Shown piece after piece: positions 25,401-40,400 of a stretch of DNA of 64,000 nucleotides (within the stretch, counting starts at the first letter, position 1; every line of letters begins with the position of its first letter). The position numbers and the translations under genes are program-made. Location: positions 3,410,001-3,474,000 of the forward strand of contig CANUEZ040000014.1 of the NCBI GenBank assembly GCA_948099385.1, written 5' to 3'. Source of the stretch: Fasciola hepatica (taxonomy: Eukaryota > Platyhelminthes > Trematoda > Plagiorchiida > Fasciolidae). The notes beneath the pieces were generated by a model. The model was not told where the DNA came from and ran no database searches. It was given only the letters and a program-made list of their open reading frames with translations.

Positions 25401-28400
25401 GGCACTGGGCAGATGCTGACACAGTGCCTCCCAGTGAGACTATCGACCGACGTGTCAGACCATAACCCAACAATATGTTCCAATTGGAGTATGTTCCAAT
25501 GAGAGAGAGACTAAAGAAAAACTAAGTTAATTATGAAGTTTTTATCTTCTTTCCATTGATCAGCTCCAGGCGAGACATGGTATGGGGGAGATTTTGTACA
25601 GAATTATTCTAGAGGAAAGATTATGGAATTCAAAACGGGTAAATCAATGGTAGCCATAAAATGATTAGTCTGTGTGCAACGGATCAGTAGTTTCCTGTAG
25701 TATTTTGTGGTCTAGGGTTGAACAAGACTCCACATATTTATCTAGGAGTTTAGACAAAAGAACTTCAGTAGGGATAGATAAAATGCAATCTATAATTGTG
25801 ATGCTACTGCGCACAGCTTGACGGTTCCGTTTAAGAAAGCAGGGAAATATTGCGGGCAAAACAGTAAAGCCGGGCAGGAAGACCAGATTAAAGAAGGAAC
25901 GACGATGTCTCTTCTTTCCGTATAATCATCCACTGTGGTAAACTTTCACTGCCTTTACAACTGAATAAAAATTTTATGTATTTTTATTTGATATGTATCG
26001 TTTACTGTACAATACAAAGTCTATATACAGTTCTCAAACTCGAATCCCGAAAAGCATTCACTCAATAATTTTGGCCGGCCGTTGGTAATATCATGGACAT
26101 AGAATCTGTAGGTCCCGATCTAGAACGTTTCCGAGACTATGAGTCAAATTGCACTCTACAGCTAACAGTCGACTTCAACCCTATCCCGAAGTATGTGATA
26201 ATTATCGGAGGACATTACGATTTGGAAATTTTTAAACAGCGTAGTTTATAAAGAATTTCAGATTCTGATTTCAGAACCAGGTTGAATTACTTTACTTGGA
26301 AACCAATGCTCTCAAATACAGAATAACGGAATTCAGTTCACTGTCAAAGAATAAATCGGTTTGTTTTTGTGTGAAGATGCACTGTATCTAAGAAAAAAGT
26401 AAATGATAAAACTAGGTTACTACAGACGAAAATGTATTCGGATAAATTTAGTGCATATCCCTTGTAACCAAAAAACATCTTGATTACCTGTTTCATGATC
26501 TACTATCGCAATACAAGAACATTCTGGAATAAACGCAATTCTTTTACTGAGGGCAAAAATACCTCCGGAAAAACACCAATCCTTTACGCGGAAAGTATGG
26601 TTTTGTTGTGATCAGAACAGAAATAAGCATCATGCAAGCTGGTCAGTGGAGTTGTCTATCTACCAATCAGTCTTTGGATATTGATTGTAAATTGATCGAT
26701 AAAATCAAATTTGTGTGCCCCCGTGGGATCGGAACCCATGCACGGACAACGAGCCCTATTGCCGCGTACACTCTGCCAAATGAGCTACGGGGCAACACCG
26801 GCAGGCTTCAAGCATTTTTCAATGAATCACGCAGGTTAAATATCCATAAATGATGCGTTATAAATGTCAACTATTTGGAATTCAAACTTGCATCAGTAAA
26901 CAAAGCATCATTTGATTGGTTTTAAAGTACGTACCTGACGTTTTCAAGGGGACTGATTGTGATGATTCTGCCAAGAGCTCTTCGTGATCTATCAGCAGGG
27001 CGTCCTTCATACAGTGGTTTATTCGTATCTGATTGATTTACTAGGTCAGAGAACGATGCATTCAGTCCTTGGTACTTATCTTTTTATTTCGAAATTCAGA
27101 TGTAGTGCCGACTTTTGAGAGTCAGCTTGGATAGCCTAGTGATTAGGTGTTCGCCTTAGCCCGGGTTCCAGTCCCCGTGGGGACTCGGTGGATATGCGCT
27201 GCTGAGGGCTCATGGCAACAATGAAACAGCTATACATAGCTCGTATGGCTTTCAGTGGTGAGTTCATAAATGATGCCGCATGATGAGTTATATTATATGA
27301 AAATCAAATCCCTACTGCCCATATTCACATGTAAAAAGATTTTTGGATCATCAAAAATATCCAGAAGTGCCGTCAGATTGGCTGATCCTCATTTCATTCC
27401 GATTGGGAAGGAATCCACCGAGTTACCCCCAACCCACCCACCCCCACCCCGTGCCCGAGAAACACACAAACGCACATGTACACAGCGCACTCATTTAACC
27501 ACCCCACTGAGCACTCATCGCCTTTGCATCACTGTATGAAGTGCATCTAATCTCATCGCGACCGGGGTTAAAAGACCCGGTAACTACATTTGATGAGACC
27601 GTGTTTACCTGTTCGGGAAGTTCTGTGAAGGGCAAACACTGCTTGATAGGAGTTTTCTTAACAGTTTGATATTTTAAGGGATAATTCATATTTGTTCACG
27701 TAGATATAAAAGCCATCAATAAATTAGCAATTATTTTCGGGTTTGCAAAACCCCTGTCCAATCGAACACCCAACTCCCATTTATGCTCTAATCTGATGAT
27801 TACTGAGAAGCTCAAATGGTTACAGAGATTAAAGTTTAGTCAACCGAACTCATTCCGAATAGATCACTTTCATTTATGGCCGTCTTATAGTGACTTTATT
27901 TCTGACCAATTAGTTTTGAAATCATTTTGGAAGGGTCAATCGCGTTTCTCGAAAGCTTCTGTAGAATAAGATGTTTCTGCCAGCGGTTAGTCCTGAGTGT
28001 TGCATCTCTTTTTGTAGTATTCTGAATAGCATTACTCTGTGTTTTGTTTCATGCTAGTCGATTACCCATTACAGCCCTCTTCGAAGCTTGATACATGAAA
28101 AGTAAAATTTAAAATGATCAAATTCGTGATGCGGTTTTTGTACTCAAATGGTCAACCACAATACTCATCATTAAGACCCAGTTTCAATGAGCAGGTTTTT
28201 GAGAAGATACGATCCAACTTGTAGTGGCTTCAACACACTACAATTCCAGACTGATTTTTCCCCTTTCGAGGAATTTATTGCGGATTCGTGTTTCGAAAGC
28301 AAGTTCTGTTCAAAGCACGGCGAAAGAAAGGTGCACTTTATGACATGGTGTATGTAAGTCTTTGATATTCCGTAACATAGTTGTCAAAAATGGCGGCAAT

Positions 28401-31400
28401 TACTCGAAGTTCCGATTACGGCTGGTAACCTTTACCAGTACCGGTTTGACAATGAAAGGTCGTGGGATAAAAGCACAAAGCCGTTAGGTGTTTCGCAGAG
28501 ATCGGGATTGGGCCTCGGCTCCGGTAGCGGTGGGGCCATCTGAGGTCAGCAACGTAAACCAAGGAAACCGAAATCTCGACTGACTACCGACATCTCTGAC
28601 AATGTTGTGGTACCGAACATTGAACACTTAAATAGTTTATGATTTTAGTTGTTTCAACCCATCTGGGATAGAAAAATCGAGAGTAAGACTGGCAGGCCTT
28701 ATCCCGTTTACTATGGTTAAGTCGCCACTTGATTGTTCATTCTCATTAAAGATAGTTACCGAGGCTCCAAACTCCAGTGAGGACAGGGTTGTGTTCGCTT
28801 ATATCATCAAAGTTCACCGTGGACCTAGAGAAGTAAAGTACTTGAACAACAATGAAAATAAGTTCTCCAGGATAATCAAAACAGGGCTGTTATTGGTCAG
28901 TTGTAACGCATAAACATGTAAATCGTTCATGGTTTCCCTTCTTCAAAAGCACATTAAAAACAAATATGTTCACCACTGTTAGACAACTTGCAAGAATTTA
29001 ATGAAAAACGTTCCCAGACATATTAGTGCATTTTTGTGCCTTTTTCAACAAAATTCAGAAAATATTACCAGTAAAGTGGGAGGTGCCGGGTGGTTTTGCT
29101 CGTTGAAGCCAGTTATCATACATATTAAGTTATAGATGAATAACGCAAAACAATTTATTCGTAGGCCATCCTGGGTGATGTTCCTTAATACTTTTTGATA
29201 GCTGTCTTGCCTTTCAACTTATGTAAGCAGAACCACAGGTGTACCTGAATTGATAGAAGATCATGGATGAGGTCAGCAAGGGCAGCTTATCTTTATTGTC
29301 ACATCGGATTAATGGTGACGTAAAAAACACGCATCTGATCTTAGCAGCTTTGAAGGTGGACTTAACCGTGGCACTCAATTTTACTGACTCTATCGGCTGC
29401 TACATCTCCCTCGAAGGGGAGTCGGATGAACAATACTTTCTTTTCTGCCTGTGTGATTCTCACTGGTTTTATCCTTTCAGTCCAGTTTCTTAGGCTACAT
29501 TTTTCAGGATAACCATTGCTAAGTAACGTCTTCCTTATGTGTGACACTGAGGTAATGGAGTAGTATCAACTTCAATCGTCGCGCATGTGTTAAAAACTGG
29601 GCATTCAATCGACATCCAGTCCGCCTTCAAAGTCGTCTACCTGGTACCACAACATGTGTCAAGAGCAATTAGGCTCCGGATACTAGCAACTGCCGAGGCA
29701 ATTATCATCCGCCACTTGAAGCCTGAGCTTTGCGCGCAGCGAAAATTAGTCCAAGCACTACAACTCCCAGGGCCAACACTCAACTGTGTTACACTGCCGG
29801 GCGCAGTGGTGACGTAAGCTAATTAGCGCCGGCTACAGAATCTGGTCATTCACACAGGTTTCCATCCATCCTCATCCTTAATTCTCCGTACTGACTTAGT
29901 GAGATTTTTTCCAACTCTTCCTAATAATTCGTTTTCATATAAATGTGATTGTAATGGCTTGAGAATGAAATCACCGAAAACACATGTTCGCCTACAACTC
30001 GTGTTTTGAGAGTCATATAAATCCGCAATAAGTCCTACATACATAAGTCATACAACTCTCCGAACTCATTGGCCGCTGTGTCCGGGGTTCGGTATGTGTT
30101 ACCAATGAGTAATGATCAAGACCCACTTAGAAAATATGGCTTGCTTTTGACAACGTGACAATTTATCATTTCGGACGAGTATTTGTAAACCGACTTGATG
30201 GCCTTGCTCCATCTTGTTTTCGCAAAATTCATAACTCCACCAACGCGATCTTGCTGCCTCGTAAGACGATCGGCTCCTAAAGTGTGAAATCCATCTACGT
30301 GTATTACTTTGTCCACAATGTCTTTGTGCAGCCAAGACTGTTTCACCATGATATCTTTAGCTTTTTTTCCTCATTCTTCGATGTGATTTCTAAAAAGTCA
30401 TCTATTTCCCCCAACAATGAATATTTATTGCTTGGTAGTGTTACAGGAATCTGTGGTTTTCCAGCGGGATGTCAACTAACACCCACTAGCCATTTCGCAC
30501 GGTGCCTTTTTATTGTCCCATTTCTCGCTTTCATAATTCCGTTGAACTTATTTCGCACTTCATGTTCCGAGTTCTTCGATAACCGAGTTTTGCGCCAAAA
30601 AGCAAAAACTTTAAAAAGGAACCCCAGTAGGACAACGTTTGGTGTTACTTTGAGAAGCTTCTAAAAATCCACAGAAATGGAGCAAAATGAAATTTTAGTG
30701 GATAGCACGGCTAGTCTGATGGCCCCGCTACGTAATCGAATGCACAAGCAAGCTGAAAGCAGAATGAATGTGTCGCGAGCATTATCTTGTATTCTGAGTG
30801 TACATGACTAGGATGAGTATATACGAGTGACCATCGATGGAAAACGAGGTCAAAAGTGACAATCTAAATGAGATATAAGAACCGATGAGGGTCAAGGTCA
30901 CTGTGTGTACAATATGCGCGCATTCGGTAATACGGAATCAACGCGTTGAATGCGAACATATTAGGCGTCCGTTAGTAATGCCCCACGGACACAGCCCATT
31001 GAGCTGAAGTAAATTGTAGTAAGTAAGCCATAACAGCCTCCGACCGAAAGAATTAAGGATTTTCATGGACTCTGTCTTTGATGCAGCTGAGGTGTTCCGT
31101 TGTATTCGAAATCATCCGAGTGTTTTTCCAAAGTTTGATCCCAATAGACGAGCTATTACCCGGCACGTATTTAGAATTAAAACTCTCGTCACATACCTTG
31201 AGCGGAACGGAGTAAACCACGCCTGATTTCCTGTGCTCATTCCCGTCGCCTTCACTATTAAACAAAGTGGACGTCAATGTGCCAACTGATTTGTTATCGA
31301 CTTTGATGTCGAACTGCAGTAGGATGCACTAGTCAGCCTCGTTTGCTCTACGTGTTCTTCTTTCTTCAAAATAGAGGCGACGAGAATCTTATCGTATAAG

Positions 31401-34400
31401 CCTCGTCACAAGCCGCTCGTTGATATACAACCAAAATTGAGCAGAAAGCCGTAGAGTCAACAGTGATTGGTCGTGTTTCGTCTTGAATGCTTAATCTTTC
31501 ACTCCTTACACCATATCAGCAGGTAAAGAATTCCAAAGGTTTGTAGCCTTCCGAGACAGACGATAGATTAACGGCAAACCGGTAGAACGCATCTTTACCA
31601 AAGTCACGGAAAGCCCGCGCACACGACATGGCCCAAGAAGAGGGAAGTCCGCTTACGGCTCAAATCCCAGATCACTCCCAAATGATACGACGGTTTGTAT
31701 TGCATTATTAATCTCTGTTTTGCTCCTGCTCACACAAATAAATATATGTGTGCATATTAGCATGCCTAGATAAACGATACAATTAGTTAGTTATTACATT
31801 TTACAGAACTGCCTGAATAAACAAAGTAACTGATGATAATAGATTTTCCAAAATCTTCCGAAAACCATGCAGATAGTTTCATTCATCCTTTGAAAACTTG
31901 GAACTTAATCTACAAGGCAGGCGGCAATGTTTGATTTGTCAGGTGCATCTATCCTCCTGATTGTAAACAAATATGGGCACCATTTGTGAAGAAAATAATA
32001 ACCAAGTTCGAAAATTCCCCGTGGATGATGAAAAAACAACATCAGGCGTTTTCATTCCCCTTAAGGGCATAACCTTAAATTTGAGACAACTGCAAAAGTG
32101 TTATCTCAGACGTCCATCACGGGTCAGCTAATTTGATTCTCAACTTGGTTTTCGTTGTTCCCTTTTACTCTGGGGAATATTTCGAATAGGCGCACTAGGT
32201 GTCAGATGTGAGGCCATTTGTCATACACCTGATGCCTAGTGAGAGTACGTGCGTGTGTTTGCGTGTGTGTACTTGCACACGTACGGAAGAAGTGGACTGT
32301 GGATTATCACTCGAATGGCGTTTTACCGATACAAACAAGGCAACACTGCTTTAGCCCAACAAACCTCTGCGAATTTCTTTGTTCGGTTCTTCAGAGAGAA
32401 GGGCTCAAAACAGAATCGTTCCATCCAGTAAATGGTAAGTTTCTAGGCCAACTTCGAGGTTGCCGTGAGAGACACAGCTTGCTGTTGCTCCTGGTGTTAT
32501 TTGTCTTATAAATGATCCGAAACTCTCTGCTCTTGTCACTCCGATTTTACGTCATCGCTAATTGTTGGGCTTTTGATAATGGTGATGATGCTTGCCGTTG
32601 CGGCTTGACATCATTTATTCATTTACTCTTCAAGATCTAATAGAGGTGTATTCTGAAACTCGATTACATAACGCCCTTTCTGTTTGACCCACTCAGGCGA
32701 CTCCGATCCCATAGAGAAGTGGGCAAATCACGTGGAAGGTGAAATAGAGGGAAGAGTTTCCTTTAACTAGTGGAACCAGTATAGTGATTTTCACATCTGC
32801 CGCTATAGAGTACCTTAATAATCGTTAAAACATATGGATAACGTTATCACCTTTGAATACAAGATATGCCGTAGCCTCCATCTGTGGTACTGATGGAATG
32901 CTGGGCTTCGTGGGCTTTGTGATACTCTACATGTTGGTGAATACGTCCAGATTTCTACTGTTTCTTAGCGCTGGTTGGGTCAAGCTGACCTCATGGGTGA
33001 GCTCACAGTTAGCATATACTCGTGTAGTTTGACTGAACAGGGTACATATGTGATCCCGTTTGTATTACTTGGGTGCATAACTAGCGAAGTGCAGATACTG
33101 GTTTGTCCACACTGTTGTATGATTGGCAGACCTCGAGATTCGTACTAATTTAACACCAAGGAAACTAAAAGCCTCGTTCGTTTGTACTCCCATAATGAGG
33201 CAAGAATTTGGCCACAGTCTTCGGAGACTCTTGAGACACGTTCTGCTTGTTGTTTATTCTCGGTTACCTTCAGAGTATTGTAGACATATCTTCTATTCAG
33301 TTTGTTCTTGGCAAGCATTTTTATTTTGCCAAATTTGTTTACTAAATACGCCAAAAATAGGTCAGCCTAAATAGGTCTCATTGAACCCACCGTTGCAATA
33401 CCATCTATCTGTTTGTCCCTTGTAACAAAAAGGAGATATTTTAGTGCGTATAAGTAGCAACTGCTTTTCTTCAGGATGGCTGCAAATTATCTGTAGTTTG
33501 GTAAGTAAAATTTTACCGTCGAGGAAAACTACGTGCTTGGCGCTCATAGTCAAGTACTTCAGAAAATCCATCACTTCAAAAGTCAGTCTTATGGTGAATT
33601 TACCGGTGAACCTTTGGCCGGTTCTGGTCTAGAAACTAACCATTTATCATTGTGATACTTGGGGGAATTTCACATGTATAGAATTGCTCTTAGAAGTACA
33701 CCATTTCTGTGTAACTCGGATTTAGTACGTCTTCGGCAGTGACTTGAGAGCTGTAATTTCGTTCATAAAATAACCTTCGAGAATAAACTTTTGTTGTGTT
33801 TTCTTCAGATCATCAGTTCCATTCGTCAATAAACTTACTGGTGTCGTTCAAGTTGAATTGCACTTTTCTCTCACAACCGAATTTATTCTACAGCAGAACT
33901 TCTGGGCTTTGTCATCAGGCAGAATCACCAATTAGATTCGTGACTGAAGTACTTTTGGGGATGAAAAATCTCATCGTTGAAATAGAATGTGCTGTCTAGA
34001 TATGGTTATTTGATATCGTCGTTCCAAGCTCGCAAGTTTTGATTTAATCCTAATTTATGTGCCCGTGGAGGGCAGTTTGATGGATTTTAGTTGTTAGTGA
34101 AAGTATTTGAAACGTACTCGCATTTCTAGGCTGTTAAACGTATCTGGTATTAGGGAAAAACAAAGGCCAGTTGATGCAATTTCAGTCTCGCATTGACTGA
34201 GTTTCGCTGAAGCTAAATTCTTCACATATTTCATTAGTAGAGTAAAATCACTGATCAGGTGTTGATTTTCGACGTTTGTGATTACACTTACAAAACTATG
34301 AGTACTGAGTTCCAAACCAGAAGTGTATTCAGTCCGATGTTTTATTTGTTATGTTACCCATTATTTATTACCGTTTCACATTTCAGTAGTCTATTTATGT

Positions 34401-37400
34401 GGGTTTCTACAAAATCACAGAGGTACAGATGATTCCAAAGCACTTTATACAACAAGTCGCAACTCCTTAAGTAACAGCACAGTGTATATCACGAACACTA
34501 GTCTATACGTCTCAACTCTCGGACAACGAAAATCTTTACATGAAATCATAGAAATTAGAGAATCCTCTTCCTTGGTTGACTGCTTCACCTATGAATAATC
34601 TAAGCATTTATCAAAAGTAATATTCATTCGAGTACTCTTTTTTATTTGGGACCTCATGCTAAAGTTGGGATCACGGCACGTTAATTCAGTTTCGCTGCAC
34701 CCGCGACCATGCCTTTGGTTTCCTTCAGAGTATAAAGCCAGTAGCTGATTGGCTGATCGAGTATGTGCATTTAGTTCATTTCCCAAAATACGCCCATTAA
34801 TTCAAGTAGATTATTGCTCTGTTGAATTTCTTTTCTACATTCTGGCATTATGTTTTTATTGAGTACAAAGTGGTACTGTGTGACAACAACGGTCCATGCG
34901 CAGGTGTGTGTGCTACAAATCCGGCTGCTTTACTACAGTACTGATAACTGTGGTTGACAAAATGTGTGTGAATGATTATACTTGAGGGTAAAATATGATT
35001 ATTCCGATGGTTTTGAGCAGGATAACTCTTGAGTTGCAATAGGTCAATCACCTCTGACTCTGTCTTTTGAACCAGGGTAGTAGAATTTATCCGTCAAACG
35101 TAAATTTTCATGAAGTTACTCAGATTGTGAGCTCTAAGAACCTAGCCTCAGATTGTTCAAATCCAGCCTAATCATTAAAGGTCAAAAACTGTAGATGTTC
35201 CGCCTGCTATGCTTCCTTTTGCGTATTGTTTCAGCTTCCTACACCCAATCCTTGTCCCATTATCACCAACATCACAAAATTGACAAAAAACGAGCATTTC
35301 CTTTTTGATTGCCAAATCATTGGTGAGGGGATGCGATATCTGAAAATACAGAACAAGCTCTTCCCGATGTAAATATCTGAAAAGACACTGCAAGATTTAT
35401 CCCGCGTTGCTATCCGCTGAGCATGCGTACATTTGCGTCAAAGTGATCTGACCTTTGTCCCATAACAATCCGTTCATCCGAGTTAGCATAAACCCAAGGC
35501 AGTATGCACTTTGTAAGAATACTGAAAAATGATCTATCTTAGATCGGTGTTTTCGACTTCCATTCGATATGTACAGCTGAGGATTTCCGATAGGGATGGA
35601 ACAGGTTTACGGCTTCTCAGAGGTTTCCAGTAGTTAGTAAAGAACCAATTCGAATTTCCCACCAATCATGCTGATCAAGCAGCCAGGCTCTGCTGGTGGT
35701 TGCCAATTACTAATTTTTTCGTCACTCAGGTTACCTAAAGAGGAGTCATCCATTACGTTAACCAACTGCACAGTGGTCGATGGGTTGTTACATTTCAAAA
35801 GCCAGTGACCGAAGAGTGCGATATTACGTACAGGTGTTGTAGAACAAACCGTTTACAGTCAGACCCGATATCCGGATGGCTCCATGTTAGACTAAAATCG
35901 TACACCTCTAGTTCCAGACCTATTTGTATCTCGGTGAATGAGCAGTGCTGACGATTTCCCTAACTCTAATTCCCAATAGCCCAGTTGTATTTGATACTTG
36001 CTCTTACCTCTGAATGATGAAACGAAGTCTTCTTTATCGAAAGTCATCCAATGATTCATCATGTGGTAACAACAATAAACTCACCATTGAAAATCAAACA
36101 TTGCTCAAAATACATGGCAGTTCTCCACGGGGACCGAAATGTCAAATTGACTACTGTGACAATACTTAGTAGACAGATTAGTTCTGAATACTGAAGTTTC
36201 AAAAGACGCATGTGGTTGATCAGCCGAACCCATGCTACCTCATCTGAATTTTCAATAAAACACCGACTAACTAGTTGCTTCATGCAGTATTTTATTCAAA
36301 GATTAATGGATAGAAGAAAGATTACGTTTATTGGGCTCCCGGATATCGTAATTTTACTGTCAGTAGTAAGTGGCAGTTCTGGTCCATACTGGTGTTTCTG
36401 CCGATATTCTGAGAACCCTTTTCAGACCAAGATTTCTCTTCCACAGATCATGTCGTACTTCCATTTGTCCTTCTGAAGACACAAGAAATTCGGTAGACAA
36501 TAACTATTGTCGAGTAGCGTATCACTGTCACTGGTTGGTTGTGTTTGGTGTTTGGTATGTGTGTGACAGAATTTGGCGAGCGACAAGCTTACATTTCAAT
36601 CAAAATGCTCTGATAAAACGGAGGTAGAAATACACAGAATGTGCAACAGTAGGCGCTAATGGTATACAAGAGTGAAAAAGGAAAGGAAAACATCGGCCAA
36701 ATTTAGAAAGCAATTCCGTTTTCTTCTTGTCCTTGTTGGTCATTAACCGCCCCGGATGGAGCACAAAGGACATTTTGTATACGTCAATTCTGGAAGGAAG
36801 GTGTCGAAATTCTGATCTGGTGGATGAGAGAGGAAGACAGATAGGTAAGCCATGATGTAATGGATGTGTTGGATTCTGTAATATCTTGTGGGTCAGAACT
36901 ACACAGGATCTAATTTGTTGTTCGACAAACTCAGTCAAAAGAAAGTCAAAGATGAGGGAGGAAACGCGACTAATAATTACCAATGCATGGCAGAATGCTC
37001 TGAAGTCTTGTTGCAAAATGGCCGGGAAAATTTCAGGAGACCAATGTGATAAGACCTGAAGAACAAGTCGAAGAACACATTTGGGTACTATTGTTGTTGG
37101 TGTGTAAAACAGCCTAAGTTTTCCTATTTGAAAAGATAGATCTCGCAGTTTACCGACACAGTGCTGAATATGAGAAGTCCATATTAGATTGGTGTCTGGT
37201 CAAACACTCAGATACTTGACGAAACTAATCCATAGTGGTGATTTTGAATTTCGTTGTAAAAGAATCAGTAGTGAAAGATAAATAAAAGCGATTGAAAACA
37301 CACTCAAGGCACTTAGATGGATTCAGTTTTAGACCCAAATGGGAAGAGAAACATTCTATTCGGGATGGTTTTTCATCAAAATTTCCTGAAATCCGGTGAT

Positions 37401-40400
37401 TAGAAATAGCCTGACAAAGGACAACGTCATCGGCATATTTAAATATGTTTTATGGGAAACAGACCAGAAGATCTCCAGTGTAGTTCTAAAATGGGAAAGG
37501 GGATAGCACTGCTTGCTGGAATACACCGCAATCGTTGACACGTGGTTTTGAGATGTTTTACCTGAATCGAGTTTGCTGAACTCAATTAAGAAAATAGTTC
37601 CATAGCCTGGGAAGAAGTTGTGCCAGACATTCGAAAGCTTCATGCTTCTCGAGAAGACGAGATTGGAGTACCGAACCAAGGGCTGAAGAATGATCAAGGA
37701 ACACACAGTGGACAAATCGCTCAGAGTTGTTTAAAGATTCAGTGATGGAATGGAATGAGCACGCTACAGGGTCAAGAGTGGATCTTTTCGGTTCATAAGT
37801 AAAATAAAAAGGATCAGGTGGCCCGTTGTGATACATCTAATAAAGGATGAAAGCAGTCTTTTCAGCGACTTTGAGAGCAATAGAGCAAGAATGTATATCT
37901 CCATCAGAGGTTTTAAAGCCTCTAGGAACTGGAACGATGGTAACTGGAAGCCACGGTTCAGGGGTGCAATATCTGGATAGGGACTAGTTTATCAAAGCAG
38001 TGATCAGTGTGGCAAGTTAAGTAACACTTTACTTGAGAATCGCTGAGAAGAAAGCCATCAGGACAGGCAACCGATGAAGGTCTGAATTTTCGAAGAACCT
38101 TGGAATTCTGCGCAGTAGAGAAAGATTCATGATCTACAGAAACACAGAGGGAATACGAAGGAAGCTGTCGTTAGAGGTGAGTATAAAAATTGCATTGCGG
38201 TGATTCATTTCGGTCTTATAGTTCGTGTGTTTGGTCTTCTGGCCACATAAAAGTCTCATACCATTCCAAAGAGGCTTAGAATTCTAGGTCTGCAGAAACA
38301 TTTTCGCAAGGGAAGCATTCAGATTTTGTTCTCTGTCTTGGTCAGTAGCGAGAGTCCCTCGACTTCGGAACTTCATCGAGGCTTGCATGCAATTTCCTTC
38401 TGTCTTCTAAGTACTATGGGTGTTGGAGAACCAATCCTACCACCAGAGGTGAACAGTTTTTTACTGGGGCAACCTAACTTGAAGATTGCATATAGGGTTT
38501 CAGCAAACAATTCTGCAGCCTGGAAGATTGACGGCTTGGAGGAAAACCATGAAAAGTCAACGTCAATGACTGCACTAAGAAGAGGCAGGTTGAGAGCAGA
38601 AAGGGGACGGAGGTGAAATCTTGCCGGATTAGAAGACGTGAATGATCTGTGGGTAGGGTGTGAGTGAACTTTTGGTCTCAGAAGAAGCAAGCTATATTCC
38701 CTTGAGGGGAAAGGGGTTTCCAGTTTAACAGAAAATAAACAAGGATAATTGGTAACGATTTTGTCCAACACAGAGTTCCCTCTTGTAGGAGAGGTACTGA
38801 TATCGGTTAATTCGTACGGTGAAAGTGGATACGTATAAGCATAAATAAAATCAGCAATGATCATATACGAATGTCCGTTTAAGAGAGGAGATAGAAAGGG
38901 TAAAAATGCGTCGTAAAAGAAGGACATATTGGATTGTACACAAAAAGGCATTACACACAGGTTAGTGATAATGGAGCTTCTGAAGCGAGCAAATCTAGGG
39001 AAGCACTGTGTAGAAAGTCATTCAATACTATTTGCAGAGTATTGGAAAACAGCAGTCGACTTGCAACTCCATGTTAACTTGATGTAGGTTATCACTCCAC
39101 CTCCATACCTTTTTGTTCTTAAGCTCCCAACCTTGGCAATAACACTGGAATCCATCTATGCAAATCAGAGAGTCGACAACATTCTCGTCTAGCCAGGATT
39201 CTTGAATGTATACTACGCACGCATGAAGAAGAATCAGAGTCCGTAAAATGCTTGGTAAACCCGACAACTTCAAGAAGAGAGAACGAACATTAGCACTGAT
39301 CATAGACCGTACCGTCATCCTGGATGGGGTAACACAGCTGAGTTCGGCCTGCCAATCAGCAATTTCCCGAGCTTTTAGTCCAGTTTTGGTTTATAGTATC
39401 CACGGGTAAGGGAAACTTATCGATCGAGTACACAACACTGTTTTTAATATCCAAAAGTTCCAGTCCAGAATACGAGTGGCGTGTATGCATGTTAACTGGG
39501 TAGGGTAATAAGAAATCCACTTTTTCGGGAGCAGGACAAAAACATAGCGCGCGGTATTGTCTGGTGGCATGCATGAGATTTTGTAATGGCTTGAATGAAA
39601 CGAAAGAGGCACATTTGGTATACTGACGCTACAGCTGTCAGATGTATTGGGGAAGAAACTCGTCCTAGGTGAGAATGATGATACTGAGGTCAGAATGGTT
39701 TGTTAAAGATTCTCGTTGATTCTCTGGGCTTGGCATCCCTTTCTCGTGGAGATTCAAGGTGAACCTTTTCAGTCTCACTTTGCGCTACTAGCTCTATTGT
39801 GATCAGACCAGTGTTGATCGATAGTCACACGACTGAAATCAGGTAATTCTACTGTTTGGTAAGTTCGAACTCCCCGTGTGAATTTGGAGAGCTCTGACTC
39901 ACTGATCCGTTAAGTTTGTGCGGTATTTCCTTGTCTACTTCGTGGTACGCGGTTTTCGTTTGCTTGACCTCATTTTTCTGTATCATTCCCTTGTATCCTG
40001 CTTCAGACAAATACAGTTGATTGGTCATGATAGTGCATTCATGATCATTTCACTTATGTAGAATACTTTAAGATGGCTAATTACATCCATCAACAGCTCT
40101 GAAGATCGGGCGACACAAATCTCTGATCCAGTATTAACGGCAAAGCTGCTTAAAAGCTCGTTAGTCGTGGGCAACAAAAACGGCTAGCCGTAGTGGATCA
40201 GGTGTCCAAAATCACCCAACTGTGTCGCACCCACATATTTTGGCGGCTAACCGAGTGGGGATAGTGAGGCTAACTTAATGTGATTTTATAAACAAAAGCA
40301 GCCTATTTGACCCTTATCGAAGCTACGACATCCATTCTCCTGGCTCGATGAAAACACGGACCGAATAAGATGAAGCTGAGGATAGCATCGACCGACTGAA

